From: Flammeovirgaceae bacterium UBA5008
GTDB taxonomy: Bacteria > Bacteroidota > Bacteroidia > Cytophagales > Cyclobacteriaceae
Assembly (NCBI GenBank): GCA_002398365.1
Contig: DGYK01000031.1
Coordinates: forward strand, 62,263-126,262
DNA length: 64,000 bases
Direction of reading: 5' to 3'
How positions within the stretch are numbered: the first letter of the stretch is position 1; the number at the start of each line of letters is the position of its first letter. Shown here one piece after another: positions 17,759 to 25,523 of the stretch. The notes under the pieces were generated by a model. It was given only the letters and a program-made list of their open reading frames with translations, was not told the origin of the DNA and ran no database searches. A program made the position numbers and the translations under genes.

Positions 17759-19294
17759 ATGACAAAAAAATACGACATCGTCATTATCGGAGCGGGGCAC
17801 AATGGATTGATAGCCGCCACCTATCTGGCCAAAGCCGGAAAAAAAGTACTCGTGCTCGAAGCGAATAACGAAGCCGGAGGTGCCACCACCAGCGTAAAGG
17901 TTTTTCCTGATTTTGACGCGCGCCTTTCACGCTATTCGTACCTCGTCTCATTATTACCAGATAAGATTGTCAATGATCTGAATCTTAACTTCAAAGTATT
18001 ATCGCGCAGAGTAGCGAGTTATACGCCTTATTATTTTCAGGGTAAGAACAATGGCTTGCACATTTCCCGCATTTGGGATGACCAAACAGCCAACTCATTT
18101 AACCAATTACCTGAAGGCGCCAACGAATGGAAGGCCTGGCAAAAGTTTTATGGTGATATCGAACAGTTTGCACAGCGTATCGCACCCAGCATGTTACAAC
18201 AATTGCCGACACGAAGCGAGTTGAAGAAAAATATCGACATTGATCCTGTTTGGAACGACCTGATTGAAAACCCGATTGGTGAAACAATTTCCAAGCATTT
18301 TAAAAATGACATCGTGCGCGGTGTGGTGCTCACCGATGGATTGATTGGTACGTTCACATCCGCATTTACACTGCAAGCCAATATTTGTTTTCTCTATCAC
18401 CTGATCGGAAATGGAAATGGCGAATGGAAAGTGCCGCAGGGTGGGATGGGAGCACTGGTGAAAGAATTGGAAAGAGTTGCTACGGCCGCAGGCGTAACCA
18501 TTGCATTGAATAGCCGCGTAGCTCAAGTTGCTTCGGATGCAAAAGAAGTGGTAGTAACCTTAGAAGACGGAAGAAGTTTTGCTTCTTCTTATTTGTTGTC
18601 CAATGCAGCGCCACAAACATTGGCGAAATTGCGAGGCACAAATCCGCCATCCAGTTTAGATGGTTCGCAGATGAAAATTAATATGTTGCTTAAGCAGTTG
18701 CCACGACTGAAGTCCGGTGCCGATCCGCGCGATGCATTTGCCGGAACATTTCATATCAACGAAAGCTTTACGCAACTCGAGACAGCTTACGAACAAGCCA
18801 AGTCCGGGAAAATGCCGGACAACCTTCCATTAGAAATTTATTGTCATACGCTGACAGATCCTACGATCCTCAGCGCAGACTTACAAAGTAAAGGCTATCA
18901 CACATTAACATTATTTGGACTTCATACTCCAGCTACTCTTTTTGATAAGGATAACGAAGCAGGAAGAGAAGTAGCATTAAAGGCCGCGATCCAATCGTTG
19001 AATCAATATTTAGAAGACCCAATCGAATCGGTATTGGCAAAATCCAATGATGGTGAACTAACCATTGAAGCAAAAACACCTCAAGATATTGAAGAGGCAA
19101 TCGGTTTGCCGCGCGGCAATATCTTTCACCGCGACTTGGCTTTTCCGTTCAGAGAAAATGACGAAGCACCGGGCTGGGGTGTAGAGACCGATGACCCACG
19201 TATTTTTATTTGTGGAGCCGGTGCCAAACGAGGCGGTGGTGTGAGCGGCATTCCCGGGCACAATGCCGCGATGGCGGTGCTTGAACGTGCATAA
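17759..19294 (+). CDS. FAD-dependent phytoene-desaturase-like oxidoreductase
   Basis: A 511-residue flavoprotein of the CrtI/PYROXD2-like amine oxidase superfamily. The N-terminal dinucleotide-binding motif is clear (VIIGAGHNGLIAATYLAKAG), followed by the acidic end of the second beta strand (VLVLEANNEAGG). The C-terminal FAD motif includes the Gly-rich IFICGAGAKRGGGVSGIPGH. Members without a carotenoid gene context are usually annotated only as NAD(P)/FAD-dependent oxidoreductases and their substrate is unknown. No crt genes lie nearby, so a carotenoid role is not supported. The start follows the phylum's AT-rich leader and places the FAD motif at residues 7-26. The gene is monocistronic and ends at a terminator shared with the convergent glutamate dehydrogenase gene. 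Confidence 0.9.
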   Translation: MTKKYDIVIIGAGHNGLIAATYLAKAGKKVLVLEANNEAGGATTSVKVFPDFDARLSRYSYLVSLLPDKIVNDLNLNFKVLSRRVASYTPYYFQGKNNGLHISRIWDDQTANSFNQLPEGANEWKAWQKFYGDIEQFAQRIAPSMLQQLPTRSELKKNIDIDPVWNDLIENPIGETISKHFKNDIVRGVVLTDGLIGTFTSAFTLQANICFLYHLIGNGNGEWKVPQGGMGALVKELERVATAAGVTIALNSRVAQVASDAKEVVVTLEDGRSFASSYLLSNAAPQTLAKLRGTNPPSSLDGSQMKINMLLKQLPRLKSGADPRDAFAGTFHINESFTQLETAYEQAKSGKMPDNLPLEIYCHTLTDPTILSADLQSKGYHTLTLFGLHTPATLFDKDNEAGREVALKAAIQSLNQYLEDPIESVLAKSNDGELTIEAKTPQDIEEAIGLPRGNIFHRDLAFPFRENDEAPGWGVETDDPRIFICGAGAKRGGGVSGIPGHNAAMAVLERA

Positions 19295-19302
19295 TGTGAA
19301 AT

Positions 19303-19335
19303 AAAAAAGCCCCGCATTTTGCGAGGCTTTTTCTT
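19303..19335. terminator. Bidirectional intrinsic terminator
   Basis: A GC-rich hairpin (AAAAAGCCCCGC / GCGAGGCTTTTT, loop ATTTT) is flanked by an A-tract on the left and a T-tract on the right. It lies between the converging oxidoreductase and glutamate dehydrogenase genes and can end transcripts from both sides. Confidence 0.85.
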
Positions 19336-19350
19336 TTCTTAAGAAGTGAA

Positions 19351-20625
19351 TTAAAATCCTCCTCTGTATTTGTAAGTCTTCGCTACTTTGTCGATGGCCA
19401 CCATGTAGGCAGCAATACGCAACGAAACTTTGTATTCAGTAGCTGTTTTATAAACGTTGTCAAACGCATCTTTCATAATCCGGTCGCTGCGTCTGTTCAC
19501 GCGGTCGGCCGTCCACTTATAACCCAAGCGGTTTTGCACCCACTCGAAATAAGAAACGGTAACACCACCGGCATTCGCCAAGATATCTGGCACTACGCTG
19601 ATTCCTTTTTCATAAATCACACTGTCCGCTTTGGACGAAGTAGGACCATTCGCGCCTTCTACAATCAACTTCGCCTGAATCTTTCCGGCATTGCTTCCGG
19701 TGATTACATCTTCAGTAGCAGCAGGAACCAACACATCAACAGGCAATGTCAAGATCTCGCCACTGCCAATTTTCTCTGCATTCGCAAATCCTTCTAATGA
19801 ACCTTTATTAGCATCGCGGTATTTTACAGCCGCTTCAATATCAATTCCATTTTCATTATAGTATGCACCACCCAAGTCGCTGATCGCTTGCACTTTCAAG
19901 CCGCGCTCCGACAACAAACGTGCGGCCCAAGAGCCTACGTTTCCAAAACCTTGCACTGCACAAGTAGCTTTGTAGGGATTGATTTTTAGTTTTTCCATCG
20001 CGGCCAACGCAGATACCATTACACCACGGCCGGTAGCTTCCGTTCTTCCCAAAGATCCACCCAATACAATCGGCTTGCCGGTAACTACAGCATTCACCGT
20101 CATACCTTGTGTACGAGAGTATTCGTCCATCAACCACGCCATTTCACGTGGACCTGTTCCCATATCAGGAGCAGGAATATCTTTATCAGCACCGAAGATG
20201 TCGATCATAGCTAATGTATACGCACGCATCAGGCGCTCGATTTCACCTGCACTCATTTCGCGCGGGTTGCAGGCAACTCCACCTTTAGCACCACCATAAG
20301 GAATGTCTACTACTGCACACTTCCAGGTCATCCAAGCGGCCAATGCTTTTACTTCATCCAGATTTACATGCGGATCGAACCGGATACCTCCTTTGGAAGG
20401 ACCTAAAATAGTAGAATGGATGACGCGGTAGCCTTCAAATACGCGAATGCTGCCATCGTCCATTGTTACAGGTAGTGAAACAATCACCTGGCGAGCAGGT
20501 ACTTTCAACACATTGTACACTTCTTCTTCCAAGCCCAATATTTGGGAAGCGGTGCGGAAGCGAGACATCATTGCCTCAAATGGATTCTCTTTGTCGACTA
20601 GGGGTGCTGGTTCGATGTAAGCCAT
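19351..20625 (-). CDS. gdhA: Glutamate dehydrogenase (Glu/Leu/Phe/Val dehydrogenase family)
   Basis: A 424-residue enzyme that interconverts glutamate and 2-oxoglutarate plus ammonia in the cytoplasm. The N-terminal substrate-binding domain shows GPSKGGIRFDPHVNLDEVKA and the catalytic Lys region PYGGAKGGV. The pattern ADKDIPAPDMGTG and the Rossmann motif QGFGNVGSWAARLL follow. The length fits the hexameric NAD-type enzymes of about 420 residues (RocG/GudB-like) rather than the longer NADP type, so a catabolic role is plausible, but cofactor choice is not certain from sequence alone. It is transcribed alone from its own promoter region on the minus strand. Confidence 0.95.
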   Translation of the reverse strand: MAYIEPAPLVDKENPFEAMMSRFRTASQILGLEEEVYNVLKVPARQVIVSLPVTMDDGSIRVFEGYRVIHSTILGPSKGGIRFDPHVNLDEVKALAAWMTWKCAVVDIPYGGAKGGVACNPREMSAGEIERLMRAYTLAMIDIFGADKDIPAPDMGTGPREMAWLMDEYSRTQGMTVNAVVTGKPIVLGGSLGRTEATGRGVMVSALAAMEKLKINPYKATCAVQGFGNVGSWAARLLSERGLKVQAISDLGGAYYNENGIDIEAAVKYRDANKGSLEGFANAEKIGSGEILTLPVDVLVPAATEDVITGSNAGKIQAKLIVEGANGPTSSKADSVIYEKGISVVPDILANAGGVTVSYFEWVQNRLGYKWTADRVNRRSDRIMKDAFDNVYKTATEYKVSLRIAAYMVAIDKVAKTYKYRGGF

Positions 20626-20957
20626 AAAATGGTAGTATAGAATTTACGTGTTTAAATCTAGCTCGAAAACGGTTGCAAAGATATATAATTTGGTCAGATG
20701 GAGTAAGGCAATCCTAAAAAGTAGAATGTTTGGTGTTCCTTTTCATCCAAAGGATAAACATTCAGAAAACGGCAGCTTTAGCAAAAAATGTTCGGTGGTT
20801 ATGCCTTTCAGGCGATGGCTCTGATGAGGAATTGAAAATGATAAATAATCAACCGTTTCGAGTGGTTGTAAGCTGTTGGATGGATTGAACGGAGATTTCG
20901 CTTAGTGAGGAATCCCCGTCAGGACTTGCATTTCACGACACATCAATAAATCAGCTT
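20626..20957. other. 332-nt gap: upstream region of glutamate dehydrogenase
   Basis: The gap separates cdsA (minus strand, upstream) from the glutamate dehydrogenase gene. It holds the predicted promoter of the latter. I see no open frame of gene-like quality, no repeat and no clear terminator for cdsA. Confidence 0.5.
20676..20683 (-). promoter_or_regulatory. Predicted Bacteroidota -7 box of glutamate dehydrogenase gene
   Basis: On the minus strand the sequence reads TATCTTTG, a full match to the Bacteroidota TAnnTTTG -7 box. It lies about 55 nt upstream of the ATG at 20625. The upstream TTG is 25 nt away, farther than usual, so the -33 element is uncertain. Confidence 0.5.
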
Positions 20958-21788
20958 TTAAAAAATCTCTAAAAAGGCTACGATAAAAGGAGCTGAGATA
21001 AATAGACCATCGAAGCGATCTAAAAAGCCGCCATGTCCAGGCAAACTGTTTCCGGAATCTTTAATTTCAATACTTCGCTTCAACAGCGATTCGACCAAAT
21101 CGCCATACACACCGCCCACAATAATAATGGCGCAAATGCTCATCCATTGCCACAACGCCAGCAGCGGGAAGAAGTAAGCCATCGCAAATGCCATGGCAAA
21201 AGCGAGCAGAGCACCACCAATCACCCCTTCCCATGATTTTTTAGGAGAGATGCGCTCGAACAATTTACGCTTGCCAAACATCGATCCGGCAAAGTAAGCC
21301 CCTGTATCGGTAGCCCATAAGATGAACAGTGAACCAAAGATGATTTCGAAATTGTATTTGCCTTGTTCAAACGCAGCGATGTGCAATAGCGCGAGTGGTA
21401 CGGCAATGTAAAAGATCCCTAAAAACGTAAAGGCAATATTGGTAAACGGCTTTCGCTCAAACTTTTTGTAGAGCTTGATCATATACACACATGAGAGTAA
21501 GGGGAAGAAAATAAAGTAATAGCGATACGAGATCGATCCACGTTCAATAAAAAACGAAAGAAAGAAAATGGTGAGTCCGCAAATGGTGCCAAATGTTTTT
21601 TGTGGCACCATGCCATCCAGTCCGGAGAGTTTGTAAAATTCCCGTAAGGAAAAGAAACAAATGATGAAGAAGACGACGAGGTATGTCCACTCGCTATACA
21701 CGACACCAAAAATAATACCGAAAGCACCGAGCAACGCAGTGGCTAAACGCTGGGGCAGATTGCTGAATTTTTTTTGTGGAGCGCTCAA
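20958..21788 (-). CDS. cdsA: Phosphatidate cytidylyltransferase
   Basis: A 276-residue integral membrane enzyme that makes CDP-diacylglycerol from phosphatidate and CTP, the branch point of phospholipid synthesis. Several hydrophobic helices are visible (LVVFFIICFFSL, YYFIFFPLLSCVYMI, LLAFAMAFAMAYFFPLLAL). The family signature SLLKRSIEIKDSGNSLPGHG, followed by GFLDRFD, is complete near the C-terminus. Its ATG overlaps the stop of the preceding CPBP protease gene by 4 nt, so the two are translationally coupled. The length is normal for the family. Confidence 0.95.
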   Translation of the reverse strand: MSAPQKKFSNLPQRLATALLGAFGIIFGVVYSEWTYLVVFFIICFFSLREFYKLSGLDGMVPQKTFGTICGLTIFFLSFFIERGSISYRYYFIFFPLLSCVYMIKLYKKFERKPFTNIAFTFLGIFYIAVPLALLHIAAFEQGKYNFEIIFGSLFILWATDTGAYFAGSMFGKRKLFERISPKKSWEGVIGGALLAFAMAFAMAYFFPLLALWQWMSICAIIIVGGVYGDLVESLLKRSIEIKDSGNSLPGHGGFLDRFDGLFISAPFIVAFLEIF

Positions 21789-22717
21789 AGGGTAGAAGGA
21801 GTTGAAGTGGAAAAACGTTTCTTAAAATAGTATAGCAAGCCAATAGAAATCATCGCACACACAATCACCGCGGGCCAGGGTGCCGCTTCAGTCTTTTCAA
21901 TATCGGTGTTGATTAATTTTTGCTGAAATAGATAAATCATCACAAGCGAAAAACCATTGTTGAACAAATGCGCTGTAATAGGCACGATCAAGTTGCCCGA
22001 CCAATAATATAAATATCCGAAAAGGGCACCTAACAAAACACGGGGAACAAATCCAAAAAACTGCACATGGATGGCGCTGAAAATAAGAGCCGACACCCAA
22101 ATGGCTAAGTGAATGTTGCCGCTGCCACGCCACAACTCGCGCTGCACAATGCCACGAAACAAAAACTCTTCGCAAATGCCGGCCAGCACACCCACCACTA
22201 GAAAAGCGAGAGCAAACTCGCCAAACGACTGAAAATTGGTAAGCATCTTTGTGACTTCGGCCAGATCATTTTCTTGATTGCGTGCCCACTCTTCTATTCC
22301 TCTTAAAAAGTCTATTTCTTTTAAGAAGTCAGGTAAAGTGATGTTTTGATTCCACTCAATAATAGCAGAGTCCGCTACTGCAAATGAAATGACCAACCCT
22401 GCCGCCACCAGCAGCGACAAAGGCTGTAAAGGCTGAATATTAAAATAACTCAGATTGTTTTTTGTAAGAGCTTTCCAAACAAAATAAGGAGCGATTAAAA
22501 ACCCACCCAAGCTAGTCACACCTTGCATCACCAGCAATGGCACGCGCAGCTTGTTGTCGCTGTAGTCGAGAATGCCCTGCAATAAATCACTCTCCCCTGT
22601 ATAGAGCATACTGGCTAAACCTGCACCAATGGTCGACCCCATCAATAAGCCCAATAAAGCACCAACGCCCACCAGCACCAACACCAGCCAAACAGGTTTT
22701 TCTTGATTCACTTCCAT
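21785..22717 (-). CDS. CPBP-family intramembrane metalloprotease (CAAX protease/Abi-like)
   Basis: A polytopic membrane protein of the CPBP (Rce1-like) glutamic protease family. The motifs EEFLFRGIVQREL (EExxxR), FSAIHVQFFG (FxxxH) and the later ITAHLFNN (HxxxN) are present in the expected order. I place the start at 22717 (MEVNQEKPVWLV, 310 residues). A longer frame to 22918 would add 67 residues of non-membrane character and run into the divergent dusB gene. Bacterial members are variously linked to protein processing, bacteriocin self-immunity or unknown roles. It is coupled to cdsA by a 4-nt overlap, which suggests an envelope role. Confidence 0.9.
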   Translation of the reverse strand: MEVNQEKPVWLVLVLVGVGALLGLLMGSTIGAGLASMLYTGESDLLQGILDYSDNKLRVPLLVMQGVTSLGGFLIAPYFVWKALTKNNLSYFNIQPLQPLSLLVAAGLVISFAVADSAIIEWNQNITLPDFLKEIDFLRGIEEWARNQENDLAEVTKMLTNFQSFGEFALAFLVVGVLAGICEEFLFRGIVQRELWRGSGNIHLAIWVSALIFSAIHVQFFGFVPRVLLGALFGYLYYWSGNLIVPITAHLFNNGFSLVMIYLFQQKLINTDIEKTEAAPWPAVIVCAMISIGLLYYFKKRFSTSTPSTL

Positions 22718-22731
22718 CCGTAAATAAATAG

Positions 22732-22739
22732 TAATTTTG
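22732..22739 (+). promoter_or_regulatory. Predicted -7 box of the DusB gene
   Basis: TAATTTTG matches the Bacteroidota TAnnTTTG -7 box and lies about 58 nt upstream of the GTG start at 22797. It sits in the gap between the divergent CPBP protease and dihydrouridine synthase genes. The -33 TTG is about 26 nt upstream, longer than ideal. Confidence 0.4.
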
Positions 22740-22796
22740 TGCTGCTTTAGGCAGACTAGCTCGCAAACAACGCAGTTTTTGAACGAATAATCAAAC

Positions 22797-23789
22797 GTGG
22801 CAAAGATCGGTACTATCAATTTAGGAGAATTCCCCCTGTTGCTCGCCCCCATGGAAGATGTGAGCGACCCACCTTTTCGTGCCGTTTGCAAAGAAGGCGG
22901 TGCCGATTTGATGTACACCGAATTTATTTCCTCGGAAGGGCTGATTCGCGATGCTGCTAAGAGCCGTCAGAAACTCGATATCTTTGAATACGAACGCCCC
23001 ATCGGCATTCAATTATTTGGAGGCGACATTGGCAACATGGTGCACTCGGCACAAATCGCCACCGAAGTAAATCCCGATTTAATCGACATCAACTACGGTT
23101 GCCCGGTGAAGGCAGTGGCTTGCCGAGGAGCCGGAGCTGCGCTGTTGCAAGACATCCCCAAGATGGTGCAAATGACAGCCGAAATAGTGAAAGCAACACA
23201 CTTGCCCGTTACAGTGAAAACGCGCCTGGGCTGGGATGAAAATACCAAGAACGTAGTGGAGGTGGCCGAACGCTTACAAGACATCGGCATACAGGCACTC
23301 ACCATTCACGGTCGCACGCGCGTGCAAATGTACAAAGGCTCAGCCGACTGGACGCTCATCGGCAAGATCAAAGAAAATCCGCGCATGAAAATCCCCGTGT
23401 TTGGCAATGGCGATATCGACTCGCCCGAAAAAGCACTGGAATACAGAAACCGCTATGGAGTAGATGGAATTATGATCGGCCGCGCTGCCATTGGTGCGCC
23501 CTGGGTGTTCAACGAAATCAAACATTTTTTTAAAACGGGCACACACCTGCCGCCACCTTCCATTGCCGATCGCATACAGGTTACGCGCAAGCATCTCGAT
23601 TTCTCCATTCGCTGGAAAGGCGACAAGCTTGGTATTTTTGAAATGCGCAGGCACTACACCAATTACTTCAAAGGCGTTCCTGATTTCAAACCATTCCGCA
23701 TGCGATTGGTACAGGCGTTGACACTGGATGAAATTCATCACATATTAAATGAAGTAAGCAATCACTATACTCCGGAATTGGTTTCGTAG
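22797..23789 (+). CDS. dusB: tRNA-dihydrouridine synthase, DusB type
   Basis: A 330-residue flavin enzyme that reduces specific uridines of tRNA to dihydrouridine. The TIM-barrel start LLLAPMEDVSDPPFR is typical. The catalytic Cys lies in INYGCPVKAVACRGAGAALL, and FMN-binding segments VKTRLGWDE, LTIHGRTR and VFGNGDI...GVDGIMIGRAA follow in order. Members of the DusB group carry this motif set and length. The start codon is GTG, chosen because MAKIGTI begins directly before the conserved barrel strand. No partner gene is obvious downstream. Confidence 0.93.
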   Translation: MAKIGTINLGEFPLLLAPMEDVSDPPFRAVCKEGGADLMYTEFISSEGLIRDAAKSRQKLDIFEYERPIGIQLFGGDIGNMVHSAQIATEVNPDLIDINYGCPVKAVACRGAGAALLQDIPKMVQMTAEIVKATHLPVTVKTRLGWDENTKNVVEVAERLQDIGIQALTIHGRTRVQMYKGSADWTLIGKIKENPRMKIPVFGNGDIDSPEKALEYRNRYGVDGIMIGRAAIGAPWVFNEIKHFFKTGTHLPPPSIADRIQVTRKHLDFSIRWKGDKLGIFEMRRHYTNYFKGVPDFKPFRMRLVQALTLDEIHHILNEVSNHYTPELVS

Positions 23790-23832
23790 ATTAATTGTGT
23801 TCTCTTTTTTATAATTTTACGCTCTAACTACT

Positions 23833-24060
23833 ATGTCACAACTTGTGTTAAACATCAAGAAAAAAAGCAAGCTCCCCTTTTTAAAGGAGTTGTTAAAGCA
23901 CATGGAGTTTGTAGAAGTGGTGGAGTCAAAGCCCAAAAAAATGACTCCCGCAGAGAAAAGGATTTTGAAAGATGTAGATGAAGCCGTTGACTTCGTCAAT
24001 AACTTCAAAAAAAATACTTCAAAGCAGAAATCGTTCGATCAATTGCTGCGTGAGCTATAA
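23833..24060 (+). CDS. Putative antitoxin of a type II toxin-antitoxin pair
   Basis: A 75-residue, highly charged protein (MSQLVLNIKKKSKLPFLKEL at the start; Lys-rich centre; ends SFDQLLREL). Small helical proteins of this composition directly upstream of RelE/ParE-fold toxins are common antitoxins in Bacteroidota. The C-terminus overlaps the toxin start by 11 nt, indicating coupled translation. I cannot name a DNA-binding family: the N-terminal segment could form a strand for ribbon-helix-helix-like binding, but this is not certain. Assignment rests on the partner. Confidence 0.7.
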   Translation: MSQLVLNIKKKSKLPFLKELLKHMEFVEVVESKPKKMTPAEKRILKDVDEAVDFVNNFKKNTSKQKSFDQLLREL

Positions 24061-24376
24061 GCTAATACCAACGCCTCCCTTTGAGCGTGAGCTGAAAAAG
24101 CTTGCGAAGAAATACGTTTCTATCAAAAGCGACATTTCAGCATTAGCGAACGAACTGTTAATCAACCCACGCTTAGGCACTCCACTAGGAAAAGACTGTT
24201 ATAAAATCAGGATGGCGATTTCATCAAAAAGGAAAGGGAAATCGGGCGGAGCAAGGGTAATCACGTATGTTCAAATTGTTCAAGAAACAATTTTCTTAAT
24301 TGCCGTTTACGATAAAGCAGAAATAAGCACCTTGTCAGACTTAGAAATTCAAGAGCGTTTACAAAGACTTCAATAA
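24050..24376 (+). CDS. RelE/ParE-family toxin
   Basis: A 108-residue basic protein read from the GTG at 24050 (VSYKLIPTPPFERELKKLAK). An ATG farther upstream at 23978 would add residues in the antitoxin's alternative frame and is unlikely. The pattern is typical of RelE/ParE toxins: an N-terminal strand, a Lys-rich helix pair (FERELKKLAKKYVSIKSDI), then NPRLGTPLGKDCYKIRMAI and the strand pair ARVITYVQIVQETIFLIAVY. The family includes mRNA interferases and gyrase inhibitors; the sequence does not decide between them. The overlap with the antitoxin gene and the 16-nt distance to the next gene suggest one transcript. Confidence 0.82.
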   Translation: MSYKLIPTPPFERELKKLAKKYVSIKSDISALANELLINPRLGTPLGKDCYKIRMAISSKRKGKSGGARVITYVQIVQETIFLIAVYDKAEISTLSDLEIQERLQRLQ

Positions 24377-24392
24377 ATTACGGGTTCAATCC

Positions 24393-25271
24393 ATGTCCGA
24401 CAACAACAAAGGCACCGCCATCTTCTTACTCATTGCACTATCGCTTATTTGGGGCACTTCGTTCATCCTCATCAAGCAAGGCTTGAAAGTTTTTTCACCT
24501 GAAGAAGTAGGATCTCTGCGCGTGGCAGCCGCCACTATTTTCTTGTTGCCCTTCGCATTCCTGCGCTGGAAAGAACTCAAGCAAGGCGATCACATCAAAC
24601 TCTTTGCCTCCGGCATGATGGCCATCTTCATTCCCGCATTTTTATTTGCACTCGCACAAACACGTTTACAAAGTTCTGTAACCGGCATCCTCAACACACT
24701 CTCGCCCTTGTGGGCTATGTTGCTAGGCGCACTTCTTTTCAAACAACGCTTTCGCGGCTATGCAGTCGTTGGTTTGCTCATCAGCTTTGGCGGAGCCGTG
24801 ATTCTCGCTCTCGCTCGTGCCGAAGGCGCCATTGGCGGATTTAATGCCTACGCACTGCTTGTTGTATTAGCATGCGCGTTCTATGGAGCCAACGTAAATT
24901 TTATCAAGTTCAATGTACAAGGTCTCAGCTCACTTACGATCACCAGCGTTTCGTTGCTGCTCATCTGGCCGTTTGCGTTGGTTTATTTATTTGGCTTCAC
25001 CGATTTCGTACAAAAGCTCAGCACACAACCCGGTGCATGGCAAGCCGCAGGCTTCATTGTCATATTAGCCCTCATGAGCACAGCCGTTGCCAATCTCATC
25101 TTCAACAAACTACTGCAAATCTCCACACCCTTGTTTGCCAGCTCCGTCACCTACATCATGCCCATCGTCTCCGTGATGTGGGGTGTGCTCGATGGAGAGA
25201 AACTTTACGCAGGCCACTTCATCGGCATGGTCGCCATTTTAGGTGGAGTATACCTCGCCAACCGAAAGTAA
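24393..25271 (+). CDS. EamA/DMT-superfamily transporter
   Basis: A 292-residue membrane protein with ten predicted hydrophobic helices in two EamA repeats, as usual for the drug/metabolite transporter family. The first helix carries the characteristic SLIWGTSFILIKQGLK. The second repeat starts near LLVVLACAFYGANVNFIKFN, and SSVTYIMPIVSVMWGVLDGE follows in its last third. Substrates in this family range from amino acids to sugars and cannot be predicted here. It follows the toxin gene after 16 nt, but a functional link is unlikely. Confidence 0.9.
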   Translation: MSDNNKGTAIFLLIALSLIWGTSFILIKQGLKVFSPEEVGSLRVAAATIFLLPFAFLRWKELKQGDHIKLFASGMMAIFIPAFLFALAQTRLQSSVTGILNTLSPLWAMLLGALLFKQRFRGYAVVGLLISFGGAVILALARAEGAIGGFNAYALLVVLACAFYGANVNFIKFNVQGLSSLTITSVSLLLIWPFALVYLFGFTDFVQKLSTQPGAWQAAGFIVILALMSTAVANLIFNKLLQISTPLFASSVTYIMPIVSVMWGVLDGEKLYAGHFIGMVAILGGVYLANRK

Positions 25272-25278
25272 TTTTTTT

Positions 25279-25400
25279 GGGGGCATGGCCGCGCGAGGCG
25301 CAGTCGGCCAACGGGCTATCGGCAGTCGCCACCTCACGCACATTCCACTTCGGGCTCCAATGCATGCCTCTATCCCTTGCCCGCTGGCGCACGCGTAGTG
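25279..25400. repeat. GC-rich structured intergenic element
   Basis: The gap 25272-25523 contains a GC-rich stretch unlike its surroundings. It starts GGGGGCATGGCCG and has a small hairpin GGCCG...CGGCC near its left end. Blocks GGGCTATCGGC and TCGGGCTCCAATG follow, with CTATCCCTTGCC at the right end. From memory this resembles a family of dispersed GGGC...GGGCTnTC...CTCCAAT...CCCT intergenic elements common in Bacteroidota genomes. It contains no plausible gene; frames open through it are shadows of the transporter or of the element itself. Confidence 0.5.
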
Positions 25401-25523
25401 CCCACTCGTCACAATCGCCTTTCACCTGTCTAAGTTTAAACCGTAATTATGAAATAGAAATTCAATTGTATAATTTCACAAACAGACCCTGACAGTATTC
25501 GTCATGGCCCAAACAAGAAAACT

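Noticed and set aside
21785..22918. Long form of the CPBP protease (start at 22918)
   Set aside because: It would add 67 non-conserved residues, overlap divergent dusB and skip the ATG that precedes the first membrane helix.
24872..25492. 206-codon plus-strand frame in the transporter and GC-rich element
   Set aside because: Out-of-frame shadow with a His/Arg-rich unnatural composition.
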